Shown: positions 33,109 to 42,467 of the stretch, piece by piece
Layout of the letters: each line of letters starts with the position of its first letter
Numbering within the stretch: position 1 is the first letter of the stretch
NCBI RefSeq assembly: GCF_009865385.1
Contig: NZ_WWJT01000693.1
Coordinates: 1 to 64,000 of the forward strand
Length of the DNA stretch: 64,000 bases
Direction of reading: 5' to 3'
Origin: Streptomyces sp. SID486
Lineage (GTDB): Bacteria > Actinomycetota > Actinomycetes > Streptomycetales > Streptomycetaceae
The notes under the pieces: model-generated
Seen by the model: the letters and a program-made list of their open reading frames with translations, nothing else
What the model was told of the DNA's origin: nothing
Database searches by the model: none
Program-made: the position numbers and the translations under genes

Positions 33109-34380
33109 CTAGCACACGGCGGTGTCGACCGGGTCGCGGACGGGGTCCGCCGCGGGCTCGGCGGCGGCCGGGGACCCCGAGGCGAGCACCTGGGCCGGGC
33201 GGCGCGCGGTACGGCGGTCCAGGCGCAGGGCGACCACGGCCAGGGTGATCGCGGTGACGGTCATGGCGGCGCCCGCCCACGCGGTGGCGGCGTAACCCAG
33301 GCCCGCGTCGATGACGGTGCCGCCCAGCCACGGGCCACCGGTGTTGCCGAGGTTGAAGGCGGCCGTCGTGGTGGCCCCGGCCAGGGTCGGGGCGGCGCCG
33401 GCCACGTCGAACATGCGGGCGTTGAGGGCCGGGGCGGTGAAGAAGGCGGAGAGGCCGAGCAGGAAGGACAGGGCGATGGCCACGGCTGCCGTCCCGGCCA
33501 GCAGAGCGAGGGCCGCCAGGAAGGCCGTCGAAGCGGTGATGCCCCAGATCATGACGCCGAACAGATGGGCGTCGGCCACCCGGCCGCCGACGGTGGTACC
33601 GACGAGCGCGCCGATGCCGAACAGTCCGAGGATCCACGGGACCCACGTCGACTCCAGCCCGGCAACGTCCGTGAGCAGCGGCGACAGATAACTGAAGGCG
33701 CAGAACACCCCACCGGCGCCCAGGGCCGTGATGCCGATGGCGAGCCACACCTGACGGTCGCCGTAGATGCGCAGCTCGCGGCCGAGCGTCGGCCGCTCGG
33801 CGGGCAGCGGGATCGGGGGGATCAGCGCCAGGATGCCGACGAGAGCGACGGCGGAGGCCGCCCCGACCGACCAGAACGCGGAACGCCAGCCCAGGTTCTC
33901 GCCGAGGAACGCACCGGCCGGGACACCGAGGACGTTGGCGATGGACAGGCCGCCGATCATGACAGCCATCGCGCGGGCCCGCTGGTCCCTGTCGACCGTG
34001 GCGATGGCGACGGCCGCACCGACCGCCCAGAAGCCGGCGCACGCCAGGGCCGAGACGACGCGGGAGGCGAAGAGCAGCTCGTAAGTGGGAGCGAGCGCCC
34101 CCGCGACCTGTCCGAGGCCGAAGAGACTGATCAAGGTGATCAGGGTGGTGCGACGCGGCAGCCGGAGCGTGCCCACGGCCAGCAGGGGCGCCCCGACGAC
34201 CATCCCGATCGCGAAGGCGGATATGAGAAGACCCGCCTGCGGGATGCTGACATCCATGTCCTCGGCGATGGGCCTCAGCAGCCCGGACAGCATGAATTCG
34301 CTGGTGCCGAGTGCGAAGACGGAGAGTCCGAGGACGTAGACGGCCATGGGCATGCGGGGGCGTGCGGTGTCTGGGGGCAT
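33109..34380 (-). CDS. MFS efflux transporter (DHA1, chloramphenicol-exporter-like)
   Basis: The protein of about 423 residues starts at the ATG at 34380 (MPPDTARPRM). It has 12 hydrophobic segments and DHA1 family features: FALGTSEFMLSGLLRPIAEDM in helix 1 and the following loop, and VLGVPAGAFLGENLGWRSAFW, the motif-C-containing helix 5 of drug/H+ antiporters. It resembles Cmx/CmrA-type exporters that confer chloramphenicol or sugar-efflux phenotypes; the actual substrate is unknown. It stands alone, convergent with ppk2. Confidence 0.87.
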   Translation of the reverse strand: MPPDTARPRMPMAVYVLGLSVFALGTSEFMLSGLLRPIAEDMDVSIPQAGLLISAFAIGMVVGAPLLAVGTLRLPRRTTLITLISLFGLGQVAGALAPTYELLFASRVVSALACAGFWAVGAAVAIATVDRDQRARAMAVMIGGLSIANVLGVPAGAFLGENLGWRSAFWSVGAASAVALVGILALIPPIPLPAERPTLGRELRIYGDRQVWLAIGITALGAGGVFCAFSYLSPLLTDVAGLESTWVPWILGLFGIGALVGTTVGGRVADAHLFGVMIWGITASTAFLAALALLAGTAAVAIALSFLLGLSAFFTAPALNARMFDVAGAAPTLAGATTTAAFNLGNTGGPWLGGTVIDAGLGYAATAWAGAAMTVTAITLAVVALRLDRRTARRPAQVLASGSPAAAEPAADPVRDPVDTAVC

Positions 34381-34486
34381 GACACTCACCAACCCGCACG
34401 GACGCGATCACATTCCCGCCGTCCTGCTGCCCAAGCCGTGCGGCGGTCCACCAGGGGCCGGCCGCCGGCAACCGGAGACGGCCCCT

Positions 34487-35623
34487 TCAGTCGGTGTCCG
34501 TCGCGGCGAGCACCGCCAGACGCCGGCCGCCGGGGGAGAGCGCCGCCAGACCGATGTCCCAGGCGACCTGTTCGAACCACTGCGTACCGGCGTCGAAGGC
34601 GTGCCAGCCGCAGTCGAGCACCTGGGCTTCGGCCTCGGCGGCGGTGGCACCTTCCGGGCTTCCGGCCAGCGCGGCCAGCGACCGCCAGGCCGCCAGACGG
34701 CCGTAGGCGCCGTACGAGCCGGAGCTGTACGCCCCGCCCGTCGACGCCGCTGCGAACAGCACCCGCCACGCCAGGGCAGGCGGACAGACGGTGACCGACA
34801 GGGGGGTCTTCTTCCCCGTCCCGCGCAGGCACTCCAGACCCAGTGCCAGGAGCGCGCTCGGAACCGTCCGGGCATCCAGGGGCTCGGCGAGGTCGAACAC
34901 CCGGGCCTCGACACGCCCGTTGGACTGCTCGGCCCAGTTGGCCGGTGCCGCACCGATCCTCGACGCGACGGCCGGTGTCGTCGTCTCCCGCGCCGCAGGG
35001 ACGTGCGCGTCGGCGATCACCGCCGAGGGGCGGTCCTCGGACGGTCCGTACGGCATCGAGTGACTGCTCCCACGGATGCCGTAACTCGGCAGGTCCGCTT
35101 CCTCCTCCATGCCGGACCGGGTCAGCGGCAGCCAGCCGAGCGGGTGATGACTCCAGTGCGGCGACGTCGCCCAGCCCGCGATCCCCGGAACCTCCCCGAC
35201 GGCCACCCCCCTGAGCACCAACTCGTGGACGAGGCAGGCCCGCAGCTCCTCCGGAGCGTGCCCGGTGAACGCCACGTTCAGGTCCTCCGCCGCCTGGCCG
35301 GAAGCCAGCAACGAGGCCGTGTAGCGATCCAGCCTCCGGCTGGTGACCTCTGCCGATGACACCAGCCGGAGCGCCTGCGCGACATGGCCGGGGCCTGCGG
35401 TGGTGGCCAGCAGCCGCAGGAGATGGTCGAAGACACTCCGGTACTGCCACACCGGCTCCCCGGTGCCGTACGCCCGGGCGAGAGCGATCCCGAGGTCCGC
35501 GACCCAGCCGGCGTCCCCCTGAGCGACCCGGCCGTCGGCCACGGCCCACACGCCGTGGACCTCCTTCAGGTCCGCCAGCCCCGCCACGATCTCCTGTATC
35601 TGATCAGCCACGGCACCGAGCAT
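34487..35623 (-). CDS. DUF6183-like hypothetical protein
   Basis: The 378-residue soluble protein shows strong coding bias and no signal or membrane segment. Conserved-looking stretches are LVHELVLRGVAVGEVPGI, TSPHWSHHPLGWLP and HAFDAGTQWFEQVAWDIGLA. It resembles the Streptomyces family DUF6183, recalled not searched, whose role is unknown. Both ATG 35623 and an internal GTG at 35611 are possible starts. No partner gene suggests a function. Confidence 0.65.
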   Translation of the reverse strand: MLGAVADQIQEIVAGLADLKEVHGVWAVADGRVAQGDAGWVADLGIALARAYGTGEPVWQYRSVFDHLLRLLATTAGPGHVAQALRLVSSAEVTSRRLDRYTASLLASGQAAEDLNVAFTGHAPEELRACLVHELVLRGVAVGEVPGIAGWATSPHWSHHPLGWLPLTRSGMEEEADLPSYGIRGSSHSMPYGPSEDRPSAVIADAHVPAARETTTPAVASRIGAAPANWAEQSNGRVEARVFDLAEPLDARTVPSALLALGLECLRGTGKKTPLSVTVCPPALAWRVLFAAASTGGAYSSGSYGAYGRLAAWRSLAALAGSPEGATAAEAEAQVLDCGWHAFDAGTQWFEQVAWDIGLAALSPGGRRLAVLAATDTD

Positions 35624-35654
35624 ACGAACCCGGCGGCCCCAGCCGTGAACAGCG

Positions 35655-35687
35655 CCTGTCCGGGACCGGCTTCAGCCCCCGGACAGG
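35655..35687. terminator. Hairpin terminator
   Basis: CCTGTCCGGG and CCCGGACAGG form a perfect 10-base-pair stem with a 13-base loop, downstream (minus strand) of the LAETG protein gene ending at 35760 and upstream of the DUF6183-like gene. Confidence 0.7.
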
Positions 35688-35759
35688 GCCCCACGGCCCC
35701 ATGGCTCCGGTGACCGTCACCACGGCGCCGGCGTACGTGCCGTCGGCCACCTCGTCAGG

Positions 35760-37064
35760 TCAGACGTCGCTCGTGGACCTGCGTCGGCGCGCGGCGACCG
35801 TCGCTCCGGCGCCGAGCACGACGGCGGCGGCGCTGGTCAGGGCGAGCGGCACCGTCGCCGAAGAGGCACCCGTCTCCGCGAGGGTGCCCTGGGCGCCGGT
35901 TCCCGTGGCCGTCTTCCCGGTCACCTGCTGGGACGCGCCACCCTGCGCCGAGGGACCGGAATCGTCCTGGGGCTCCGGCGCACCGGGCCGCTGGTCGTCG
36001 TGCGGGTCGGGCCGGCCGGGTTCGGCGTCCCCGGTCGGGCCGGTCTCGGTGCCCGCGGGCGTGAGCTTGAAGTCGTAGCGGTTCATCGGGCCCAGGATGC
36101 ACGGGTGGTAGGCGTCGGAGGCGTCGCCGGCCAGCAGGGCGAGGCCGTCGGCGTCCTCGGCCGCGGAGTCGACCGTCATGCGCAGCTTCACGTCGGTGTG
36201 CTCGCCCGGCTTCATCACGTCGATGTGGGCGATGTGCTGCGAGCCCTTGCCGTCCACGGTCTGCCAGTCGGTGCCGTTGGACCACTCGACCTTCAGCACG
36301 CTCTTCGCGTCACGGCTTTCCCCGGCCACGTGGAAGAAGACCAGGGGATCCACGCTCAGCGTGCGCTCCGTGCCGTTGTCCACGCGCAGGACGAAGTCGA
36401 CGGTGCTCCCGGCGGCGACCTTGGCCGGCAGCCCCACCGCGAGGGAGGTCAGCCCGTTCTCCCGGACGCACTCCTTGGCGGCGGCGAGCGCCTTGTCGGC
36501 GGCCTCCTTGGCCGTCCGGGCCTGCTCCAGGGCCTGCTTGGTCCGGCTGTACGCGCGGACGGCCGCCACCCGGGCGTCGTCGAGTGCCGTGTCGGCCTGC
36601 CGGGCCGCCGCGTCGGCCTTCTGCTGGGCCGCGACCGCCTCGGCCAGGTCGCTCTCCGCGGCATCGAGGGCCGCCTGCGCCTCGGCCTTGCCGGTGTCGC
36701 CCTCGGCCGCTTCGAGCGCGGCCTTGGCGTCCGCGACCGCCTGCTCCGCCTTGAGCTTGGTGCCGGCCGCCTCCTTGGCAGCCTTGTCCGCGGCGATCAC
36801 CGCCGCCTTGAGGGGGTGGGTGTCCGAGTCGAGGGCCTCCAGGGCGGCCTTGACCTCCTTCTGTCCCTCCGCCTCGGCGGTGACGGCCGCGTCGTAGGCC
36901 CTCTGCGCGTCGGTGGCGGCCTTGAGCAGCTCCGCGTACGTCGGCAGGTTCTGCGTCAGCCCCGCGGCCGTCCCGTCGGCGAAGGCCGGAGCGGCGGTGA
37001 TCAGCGCGATGGGCGCGGCCGCGGTGACGGTGGCGGCCACGGCGAGGGAACGGCGGAACTTCAC
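35760..37064 (-). CDS. Sortase-anchored (LAETG) surface protein with coiled-coil region
   Basis: The protein of about 434 residues is probably read from a GTG at 37064 after AAAGGA. It has a Sec signal peptide (KFRRSLAVAATVTAA...PAFA), then about 150 residues of Ala/Glu/Lys-rich heptad-like sequence (AKEAAGTKLKAEQAVADAK and similar), a likely coiled coil. A beta-rich domain follows, then a Pro/Asp-rich spacer, and finally the sorting signal LAETG with a hydrophobic helix and the tail ARRRRSTSDV. LAxTG is the motif of class E sortases used by Streptomyces. The protein should be covalently attached to the cell wall; ligand or role unknown. Confidence 0.85.
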   Translation of the reverse strand: MKFRRSLAVAATVTAAAPIALITAAPAFADGTAAGLTQNLPTYAELLKAATDAQRAYDAAVTAEAEGQKEVKAALEALDSDTHPLKAAVIAADKAAKEAAGTKLKAEQAVADAKAALEAAEGDTGKAEAQAALDAAESDLAEAVAAQQKADAAARQADTALDDARVAAVRAYSRTKQALEQARTAKEAADKALAAAKECVRENGLTSLAVGLPAKVAAGSTVDFVLRVDNGTERTLSVDPLVFFHVAGESRDAKSVLKVEWSNGTDWQTVDGKGSQHIAHIDVMKPGEHTDVKLRMTVDSAAEDADGLALLAGDASDAYHPCILGPMNRYDFKLTPAGTETGPTGDAEPGRPDPHDDQRPGAPEPQDDSGPSAQGGASQQVTGKTATGTGAQGTLAETGASSATVPLALTSAAAVVLGAGATVAARRRRSTSDV

Positions 37065-37265
37065 GGGCATCCTTTCGCAACCAGGTCGGCGGTCATCGGG
37101 CGACCCACGTCGTCAGCCTGGCAGTCGGTGATCATATAGTCCGTGTGAAGGAACGGTGATCCTTTTTCCGGACGCGCTGCTCCTGGGGGCAGGCGACGGC
37201 AGCCCGGCACAGCTCGTCGGTTGGCGGCTGCGACGCCGCCTGACCGACCAGGCGCCGGAACGCGC

Positions 37266-37955
37266 TCACGACCGGCGGCCCGGACTCTCCGCGGTGGCCT
37301 CCGCCGGCGACTTGCGTGCCAGGTCCGGGACTTCGCAGTCCGCGGCCGCGTAGCCGATGGGAAAGAGGATGTACGGCCGCTCGTTGCCGGGCCGCTCGCA
37401 GATCGAGGTGAGGAAGCCCATCGGGTTGGGTGTGTGCGTCAGCGTGCTCAGCCCCATCGCGTGCAGCGCGGCGATGAAGAACCCGCACGCGATGCCCACG
37501 CTTTCGTTCACGTAGTAGTTCTTGCGCAGCGAACCGTCCGGCATCGCGGTGCTCTTCTCGGCGAAACAGACGACGATCCACGGCACGACGTCGAGGAAGC
37601 TCTTGTCCGAACTCGTTTCGAGACGGGCGAGCGCGGCACGCCACTCGGGCGGGATCCGGCCGCCCTCGTAATTGGCCTGTTCCTCCTCCTCGGCCGCGAC
37701 CCGGATGCGGTGCTTGGTCTCGGCGTCACCGATCACCGCGAACTTCCACGGCTGGAAGTGGGCCCCGGAGGGGGCGGTGTTGGCCGCGGCGATGGCGAGG
37801 TCGATGCAGGCGCGCGGGACCGGCTCGTCGCTGAAGAACCGCACGCTGCGCCGACGGTCGAGGAAGGACACGAAGTCCCGGCCCCTGCGGACCATCTCGT
37901 CCTCGTCGTACCGGTCGGGTCGGTAAGGGACGAACGGGTGGGTGTGCTGCCTCAC
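37266..37955 (-). CDS. Nitroreductase-family protein
   Basis: The 229-residue protein starts at a GTG after GAGGAG. It has the nitroreductase FMN-binding signature RRSVRFFSDEPVP (about 35-47), AAANTAPSGAHFQPWKFAVI, and the C-terminal GYAAADCEVPDLARKSP. The length and pattern match the group that includes iodotyrosine deiodinase-like and BluB-like NAD(P)H/FMN oxidoreductases. It is divergent from an AsnC-type regulator gene at 38092, which may control it. Substrate unknown. Confidence 0.87.
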   Translation of the reverse strand: MRQHTHPFVPYRPDRYDEDEMVRRGRDFVSFLDRRRSVRFFSDEPVPRACIDLAIAAANTAPSGAHFQPWKFAVIGDAETKHRIRVAAEEEEQANYEGGRIPPEWRAALARLETSSDKSFLDVVPWIVVCFAEKSTAMPDGSLRKNYYVNESVGIACGFFIAALHAMGLSTLTHTPNPMGFLTSICERPGNERPYILFPIGYAAADCEVPDLARKSPAEATAESPGRRS

Positions 37956-38091
37956 GACTGCTCCTCGTGGACGGGGAGTCGCCAGCGTGGGCCCCTGACA
38001 GCCGAATCGGCAACAGTCCCCTCACTCCCTTGCTAATCTGACGAACACTGAGGCGCAGACGTGCCTTCGAGGCAGCAGATCGGCAGATGCG

Positions 38092-38625
38092 GTGGCACGG
38101 CAAGGACTCGACGCGCTCGACGGCCGGATGCTGCGACTGCTCCGGGAGCGCCCCCGCGAGGGCCTGCTGGAGATCGCCCGCCGGCTCGGCGTCGCACGCG
38201 GAACACTGCAGGCGCGGCTCGACCGACTCGCCGAGTCCGGTGTCGTGACCGGTTTCGGCCCGGACGTGGACGTCGCCGCTCTCGGGCACGGGGTGGAGGC
38301 GTTCACCACGTTCGAGGTGGATCAGCCGGCCCGCGCGGCCATCGTCGCCCGCTTGCGGGCCGTGCCGCAGATCCTGGAGGCCCGCATCGTGACCGGCCCC
38401 GGCGACATCTGGTGCCGGATCGCCGGCACGAGCAACCAGCACGTGCAGCAGGTGATCGACCATGTCCTCGAGGTTCCCGGGGTCCGCCGCAGCACGACGG
38501 TCATCGCCCTGAGCGCGGTCATCCCCTACCGGGTCCAGCCCCTGGTCGACGAGGTCGCCGGTGGGTCGCGGAATCCGGACACACGTCGTGGACGAGGGGT
38601 GACCGAGAGCCGTTCCGGTGGATGA
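38092..38625 (+). CDS. Lrp/AsnC-family transcriptional regulator
   Basis: The 177-residue protein has an N-terminal helix-turn-helix (LDGRMLRLLRERPREGLLEI... GTLQARLDRLAESGVV) and the RAM ligand domain of Lrp/AsnC proteins (about 65-150; VPQILEARIVTGPGDIWCRI). The first codon is GTG without a good ribosome-binding site, so a slightly earlier start is possible. It is divergent from the nitroreductase, and the 136-base gap should hold its operator. The effector is likely an amino acid or related metabolite. Confidence 0.85.
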   Translation: MARQGLDALDGRMLRLLRERPREGLLEIARRLGVARGTLQARLDRLAESGVVTGFGPDVDVAALGHGVEAFTTFEVDQPARAAIVARLRAVPQILEARIVTGPGDIWCRIAGTSNQHVQQVIDHVLEVPGVRRSTTVIALSAVIPYRVQPLVDEVAGGSRNPDTRRGRGVTESRSGG

Positions 38626-38817
38626 GCCCCCGTGCGGTGCCGGTGGCCGCTCGGTACGACCGTCTGGCCCGGTGGCGGCCGCCCGACGCGTCGAGGACGT
38701 CCACGCGCACACCTCCCCACCGCGCCGCCCGGGTCGTACGGCCGCCGGGGCGCCCCCTCGGGCGGACGCCGTCCACGCGAGGGGGCGCCCCGGCGGTGCG
38801 GGGCGGCGACGGTGCGG
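38626..38817. other. Convergent intergenic region
   Basis: A 192-base gap between the convergent regulator and chitinase genes. No gene was recognised; GGGGCGCC-type inverted segments (GGGCGCCCC near 38747 and 38785) could form a terminator. Confidence 0.4.
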
Positions 38818-41217
38818 TCACTTCAGTCCGTCGTCGAGCGCGGTCATCAGCAGACCGTTGGGCGTGTCACCGGACATCTCCCAGACGAAGCCGCCCAGGA
38901 GCCCCTTGGACCTGATCCAGGCGGTCTTCCTCCCGATGGACCAGGCGTCGTCGAACGTCCACCACTGGCCGCCCGGGCCGGTGTAGCCGTAGGTCGACAC
39001 GGACTGCTCGTCGTGGTGGACGGTCATCGCCGGGAAGGTGGTGACGAGGTTGTCGTAGCCGCGCACGCCGGCCTCGGTGTCGAACTGGCCGGGCGCCGCG
39101 CCGCCGGCGTCCTGCCACTCACCGGCGACCCCGCCGTCCGTCACGCCTTGCCAGCCGCGCCCGTAGAACGGGAAGCCCACCGTCAGCTTGCGCGGATTGA
39201 CCCCGGCCTGCAGATAGACCTTGATCGCGTCCTCGACGCTGAAGTGGAAGGGGTAGGGGTCCTGCGCGTCGGCGTAGAGGTCGGAACCGTGGCCGGTGCG
39301 CCTGGGCTCCCACGAATTGTCGCTGCCGGCGCCGTGGAAGTCGTATCCCTGCACGTCGGCGTAGTCGAGCGAGTCGAAGATCCGGCTGAGGTCCCAGCCG
39401 GCGGAGATCTTCGCCGGGTCGGCGGGCGTGAACGCGGTCAGCAGCCGGTGTCCGCCGCCGAGCGCGTCGAGCTGCTTGCGGAACTCGGCCAGCAGCGCGG
39501 TGAGGTTGGCCTTGTCCTGGGCGCCGTAGTGGTTGCCCGGGTGTCCTTCGGAGCCGGGCCACTCCCAGTCGATGTCGATACCGTCGAAGATCCCGGCGGC
39601 CGTGCCCGGGCCGCCCGCGCCGTTGTAGACGGGCAGGTCACCCTTGATCCACACGTCGACACAGGACTTGACGAACTTCTCCCGGGACGCCTGCGTGGCA
39701 GCGGCGTCCGAGAAGAACTTCGAGTACGTCCAGCCCCCGAGCGACACCAGGACCTTCAGCTTCGGGTACTTGGCCTTGAGCTTCCTCAACTGGTTGAGGT
39801 TGCCGCGGAGTCTGCCCCAGCCGTCGTCGGCGACCCCGTCCACCGACTGTGCGGCCGACATGGGACGCGCGTAGTCGGCGTCCGCGTCGCCCGCGCCGGT
39901 GCCCTCGTCGGGGTCCTGCGGGTTCGCGGAGACGCCCTTGGTCACCCCCGCCTGACAGGTGAGGTCGGCCGGGTCGAGGTTCTCGAAGGCGTAGTTGACC
40001 ACGTCCAGCCTGGCCGCGGCGCCCGAGGTGTCCAGGTTCTTCACGAAGTACTGGCGGCCGTAGATGCCCCACTGCGCGAAGTAGCCCACCTTGAGCTGCT
40101 TGCCCTGACCGGCGACGTCGTCGGTCGTGGCGGCCACCGTGTTCGACGCGGGCGAGGAGTTGTCGGCGGTGTCGCGGGCCTTGACCGTGAAGGTGTAGGC
40201 GGTGGCGGGGGAGAGCCCGTCGACGGTGGCCGTCGTGACGTCCGCGCCGACGGTCTTCGCCAGCGTGCCGCCGCGGTACACGTCGTAGGCCGCCACGGCC
40301 ACGTTGTCGGTGGCCTTGTCCCACGCCAGGCCGACACTGACGGAGGACTTGCCGGTGGCGCGCAGATCGCCGGGCGCCGTAGGGGGAGTCGGATCGGTCG
40401 CCGGGTCCACGGTCTTGACGGTCGACGGGGCACTCGGCGCTCCCACGTTGCCGCGCGCGTCCCTGGCGCGCACGGTGAACGTGTAGCTCGTCGCCGGCGT
40501 CAGGCCGGTGACGGTGGCGGAGGTACCGGTCGTGGTGGCCACGGTGCCGGAGCCGCTGAGCACCTCGTAGGACGCCACCGGGTGGTCGCCGCCCTGTGCG
40601 GCGGCCCAGCGCAGCGCGACCGAACGCGCCGTGACCGCGGTCGCCTCCGGGGCCCCCGGCGCGGTCGGCGGGACGTCCGGGGTGCCGTCGCACTTGTCGC
40701 CGTTGACGGTGCAGCCCGTGGGGGCGCCGATCGGCCCGTCGGCGATGAACCAGTAGCTGTAGGGCTCGGTGCTGCCGCCGGCCGGGACGCCGGCGTTGTA
40801 GAAGGCGTTCTTCACGCTCACGTGCCGCCCGGAGACGGTCGCGGCACCGTTGTAGTGGCCCGTCACGGAGACCCCGGCCGGCAGGTCGAACTCCAGGTCC
40901 CAGCCGCTGACGGCGGCCGAGCCGCCGTTGTGGACGACGTACGTGCCTTTCCACCAGGAGCCGTTGTCCTGGGCGGTGAACGTCGCCGTCAGCGTCCCGG
41001 CCGCGTGAGCGGGAGCGGCGAGCGTGGTGAGCAGCGCGAGCGGCAGAAGCAGCGCGGTGCCCAGGGCGGCGATCCGTCGCCGAGACCGGACACCCCGACG
41101 CCGGGCGCCGGGGCGTGCGCCGACACCCCAGAACGGGGTTCCGCGCGGCGGCGTGGACGGCTGGGTGCGTGCGGGTGCGGGTGGCTCTGTGCGTGGTGGT
41201 CTGCGCAGGTGGAACAT
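38818..41217 (-). CDS. Secreted GH18 chitinase with CBM2 and two FnIII domains
   Basis: The 799-residue protein starts at the ATG at 41217 after GGGAGAG. Domains in order: long basic signal peptide (hydrophobic core about 50-68, cleavage near AHA|AG 73), a carbohydrate-binding module 2 (about 74-175, with its conserved tryptophans), two fibronectin type III domains (about 190-360), and a family 18 catalytic domain (about 370-799). The catalytic DxxDxDxE motif is FDGIDIDWEW near 543-552, with the proton-donor Glu. It degrades extracellular chitin to N-acetylchito-oligosaccharides. The promoter carries a DasR-type site, implying N-acetylglucosamine control. Confidence 0.95.
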   Translation of the reverse strand: MFHLRRPPRTEPPAPARTQPSTPPRGTPFWGVGARPGARRRGVRSRRRIAALGTALLLPLALLTTLAAPAHAAGTLTATFTAQDNGSWWKGTYVVHNGGSAAVSGWDLEFDLPAGVSVTGHYNGAATVSGRHVSVKNAFYNAGVPAGGSTEPYSYWFIADGPIGAPTGCTVNGDKCDGTPDVPPTAPGAPEATAVTARSVALRWAAAQGGDHPVASYEVLSGSGTVATTTGTSATVTGLTPATSYTFTVRARDARGNVGAPSAPSTVKTVDPATDPTPPTAPGDLRATGKSSVSVGLAWDKATDNVAVAAYDVYRGGTLAKTVGADVTTATVDGLSPATAYTFTVKARDTADNSSPASNTVAATTDDVAGQGKQLKVGYFAQWGIYGRQYFVKNLDTSGAAARLDVVNYAFENLDPADLTCQAGVTKGVSANPQDPDEGTGAGDADADYARPMSAAQSVDGVADDGWGRLRGNLNQLRKLKAKYPKLKVLVSLGGWTYSKFFSDAAATQASREKFVKSCVDVWIKGDLPVYNGAGGPGTAAGIFDGIDIDWEWPGSEGHPGNHYGAQDKANLTALLAEFRKQLDALGGGHRLLTAFTPADPAKISAGWDLSRIFDSLDYADVQGYDFHGAGSDNSWEPRRTGHGSDLYADAQDPYPFHFSVEDAIKVYLQAGVNPRKLTVGFPFYGRGWQGVTDGGVAGEWQDAGGAAPGQFDTEAGVRGYDNLVTTFPAMTVHHDEQSVSTYGYTGPGGQWWTFDDAWSIGRKTAWIRSKGLLGGFVWEMSGDTPNGLLMTALDDGLK

Positions 41218-41290
41218 GGCTCTCCCTGTGATCGTGGGGTGGTACAGGGCCGAGGTGAACCGGGTGTGCGCGTTGCCTGACTGAGGGCTC

Positions 41291-41319
41291 AACGTAGAAG
41301 GTCTGGACCAATGCGTCAA
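41291..41319 (-). promoter_or_regulatory. Chitinase promoter with DasR-type operator in the spacer
   Basis: On the minus strand TTGACG (41319-41314) and TACGTT (41296-41291) are separated by exactly 17 bases. Inside the spacer lies TGGTCCAGACCT (41310-41299), matching the conserved operator of Streptomyces chitinase genes and most of the DasR responsive element (A-TTGGTCCAGACC). A repressor bound there would block RNA polymerase directly. Only one copy was seen. Confidence 0.8.
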
Positions 41320-41349
41320 CGGCTTCGGGTGAGACCCGGATCCTGTCCC

Positions 41350-41447
41350 GCACCGGCGCACGGGACCGGCAGGTCCGGCCGCACCGGCGCACGGGACCGG
41401 CAGGGCCGGCCGCACCGGCGCACGGGACCGGCAGGGCCGGCCGCACC
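41350..41447. repeat. 31-bp tandem repeat, three copies
   Basis: A 31-base unit (GCACCGGCGCACGGGACCGG plus CAGGGCCGGCC) occurs three times without gap (41350-41380, 41381-41411, 41412-41442), followed by a partial copy. The only difference is a T/G change in the first. It lies upstream of the chitinase promoter. No coding function is apparent between 41320 and 41720. Confidence 0.9.
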
Positions 41448-41720
41448 GAGCGACCGCGTCCGTCGGCACATGGGCCGCGGCCGTCACGCCGTGCCCCCGG
41501 AAAGGGGCTGGCATCGGCTTCGTCCGGTGGACTACGGTGTTCAGCCATGACCACCGGGACGGCATCACGCCACACACGGATCGGTGACCCGGTGCCCCTC
41601 TGAGCGCCGTACGGGCCGATGCCGGCCCGCCGTTGGACCCGTTGACCTGCGCTGCTCCGCGGGCTCCCCCTCCGTCGTGTTGAACACAGGATCGACACCT
41701 CAACCACGACAGGAGAGTTC

Positions 41721-42455
41721 ATGCCCAGCGAAAACCTGCGGATTCCCACCGCGGACGGCCTGGCCGATGCGTTCGCCACCTACCCCGACGACGGTGAGCG
41801 GCACCCCGGAGTGCTGATGTACGCGGACGGCTTCGGGATCCGGCCCGTGCTGCGGGAGATGGCCCGCGAACTGGCCGGGCACGGGTACTACGTGCTCGTC
41901 CCCAACCTCTTCTACCGGCACGGCCCGGCACCGGTGATCGAACTCCCCGAGCACATCGGAGAAGAGGTCCGGCCCGCCGTCTTCGCCCGGTTGATGCCCT
42001 TGATCGAGGCGCACACGCCCGAACGTGTCCTGAGCGACGCCGACGCCTACCTCAGGTTCCTCACCGCTCGGCCCGAGGTCAGCGCCGGACCGGTCGCCGT
42101 CACCGGCTACTGCATCGGTGGCCTCCTGGCGACGCGCACCGCCGTGGCACACCCCGGCCAGGTGGCCGCCCTCGCAGCGTTCCACGGCCCGGTAGGAGCC
42201 GACGGACCCGACAGCCTTTCCGAGCTCACCGCCGAGGTTCATTTCGGCCACGCCGAGAGCGACTTGACGCCCGAGGCCCTTGGAGAGCTCAACAAGGCCC
42301 TTGACGCGGCGGGCGTCGGCTACACCTCCGAGATCTACCCCGGCACCGTCCACGGCTTCACCATGTCCGACACCGATGCCTTCGACCCCGCCGCGGTGCG
42401 GCTCCACTGGGACCGCCTGCTGCCCCTCCTCGCCCGTGCCCTGACCGAGCGCTGA
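41721..42455 (+). CDS. Dienelactone hydrolase family protein
   Basis: The 244-residue protein has the DLH alpha/beta-hydrolase layout: MYADGFGIRPVLREMARELAGHGYYVLVPNL in the N-terminal third (oxyanion region), the nucleophile elbow GYCIGG with Cys near residue 133, and a C-terminal His in the GTVHGFTM segment. A Cys-Asp-His triad is typical of dienelactone hydrolases, which open lactones in aromatic breakdown, though many homologues have other substrates. The ATG follows AGGAGAG. Two strong hairpins lie downstream. Confidence 0.9.
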   Translation: MPSENLRIPTADGLADAFATYPDDGERHPGVLMYADGFGIRPVLREMARELAGHGYYVLVPNLFYRHGPAPVIELPEHIGEEVRPAVFARLMPLIEAHTPERVLSDADAYLRFLTARPEVSAGPVAVTGYCIGGLLATRTAVAHPGQVAALAAFHGPVGADGPDSLSELTAEVHFGHAESDLTPEALGELNKALDAAGVGYTSEIYPGTVHGFTMSDTDAFDPAAVRLHWDRLLPLLARALTER

Positions 42456-42467
42456 CGATCCGACCCC

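Noticed and set aside
31777-34794. Plus-strand frame of about 1000 codons
   Set aside because: Overlaps ppk2 in another frame and is antisense to the MFS gene; Gly/Arg-rich translation typical of shadow frames.
38632-41280. Plus-strand frame of 882 codons opposite the chitinase
   Set aside because: The opposite strand clearly encodes a motif-complete chitinase; this is its antisense shadow.
41350-41447. Coding interpretation of the 31-bp repeat upstream of the chitinase
   Set aside because: The period is not a multiple of three, and the frames crossing it have no start signal or protein-like composition.
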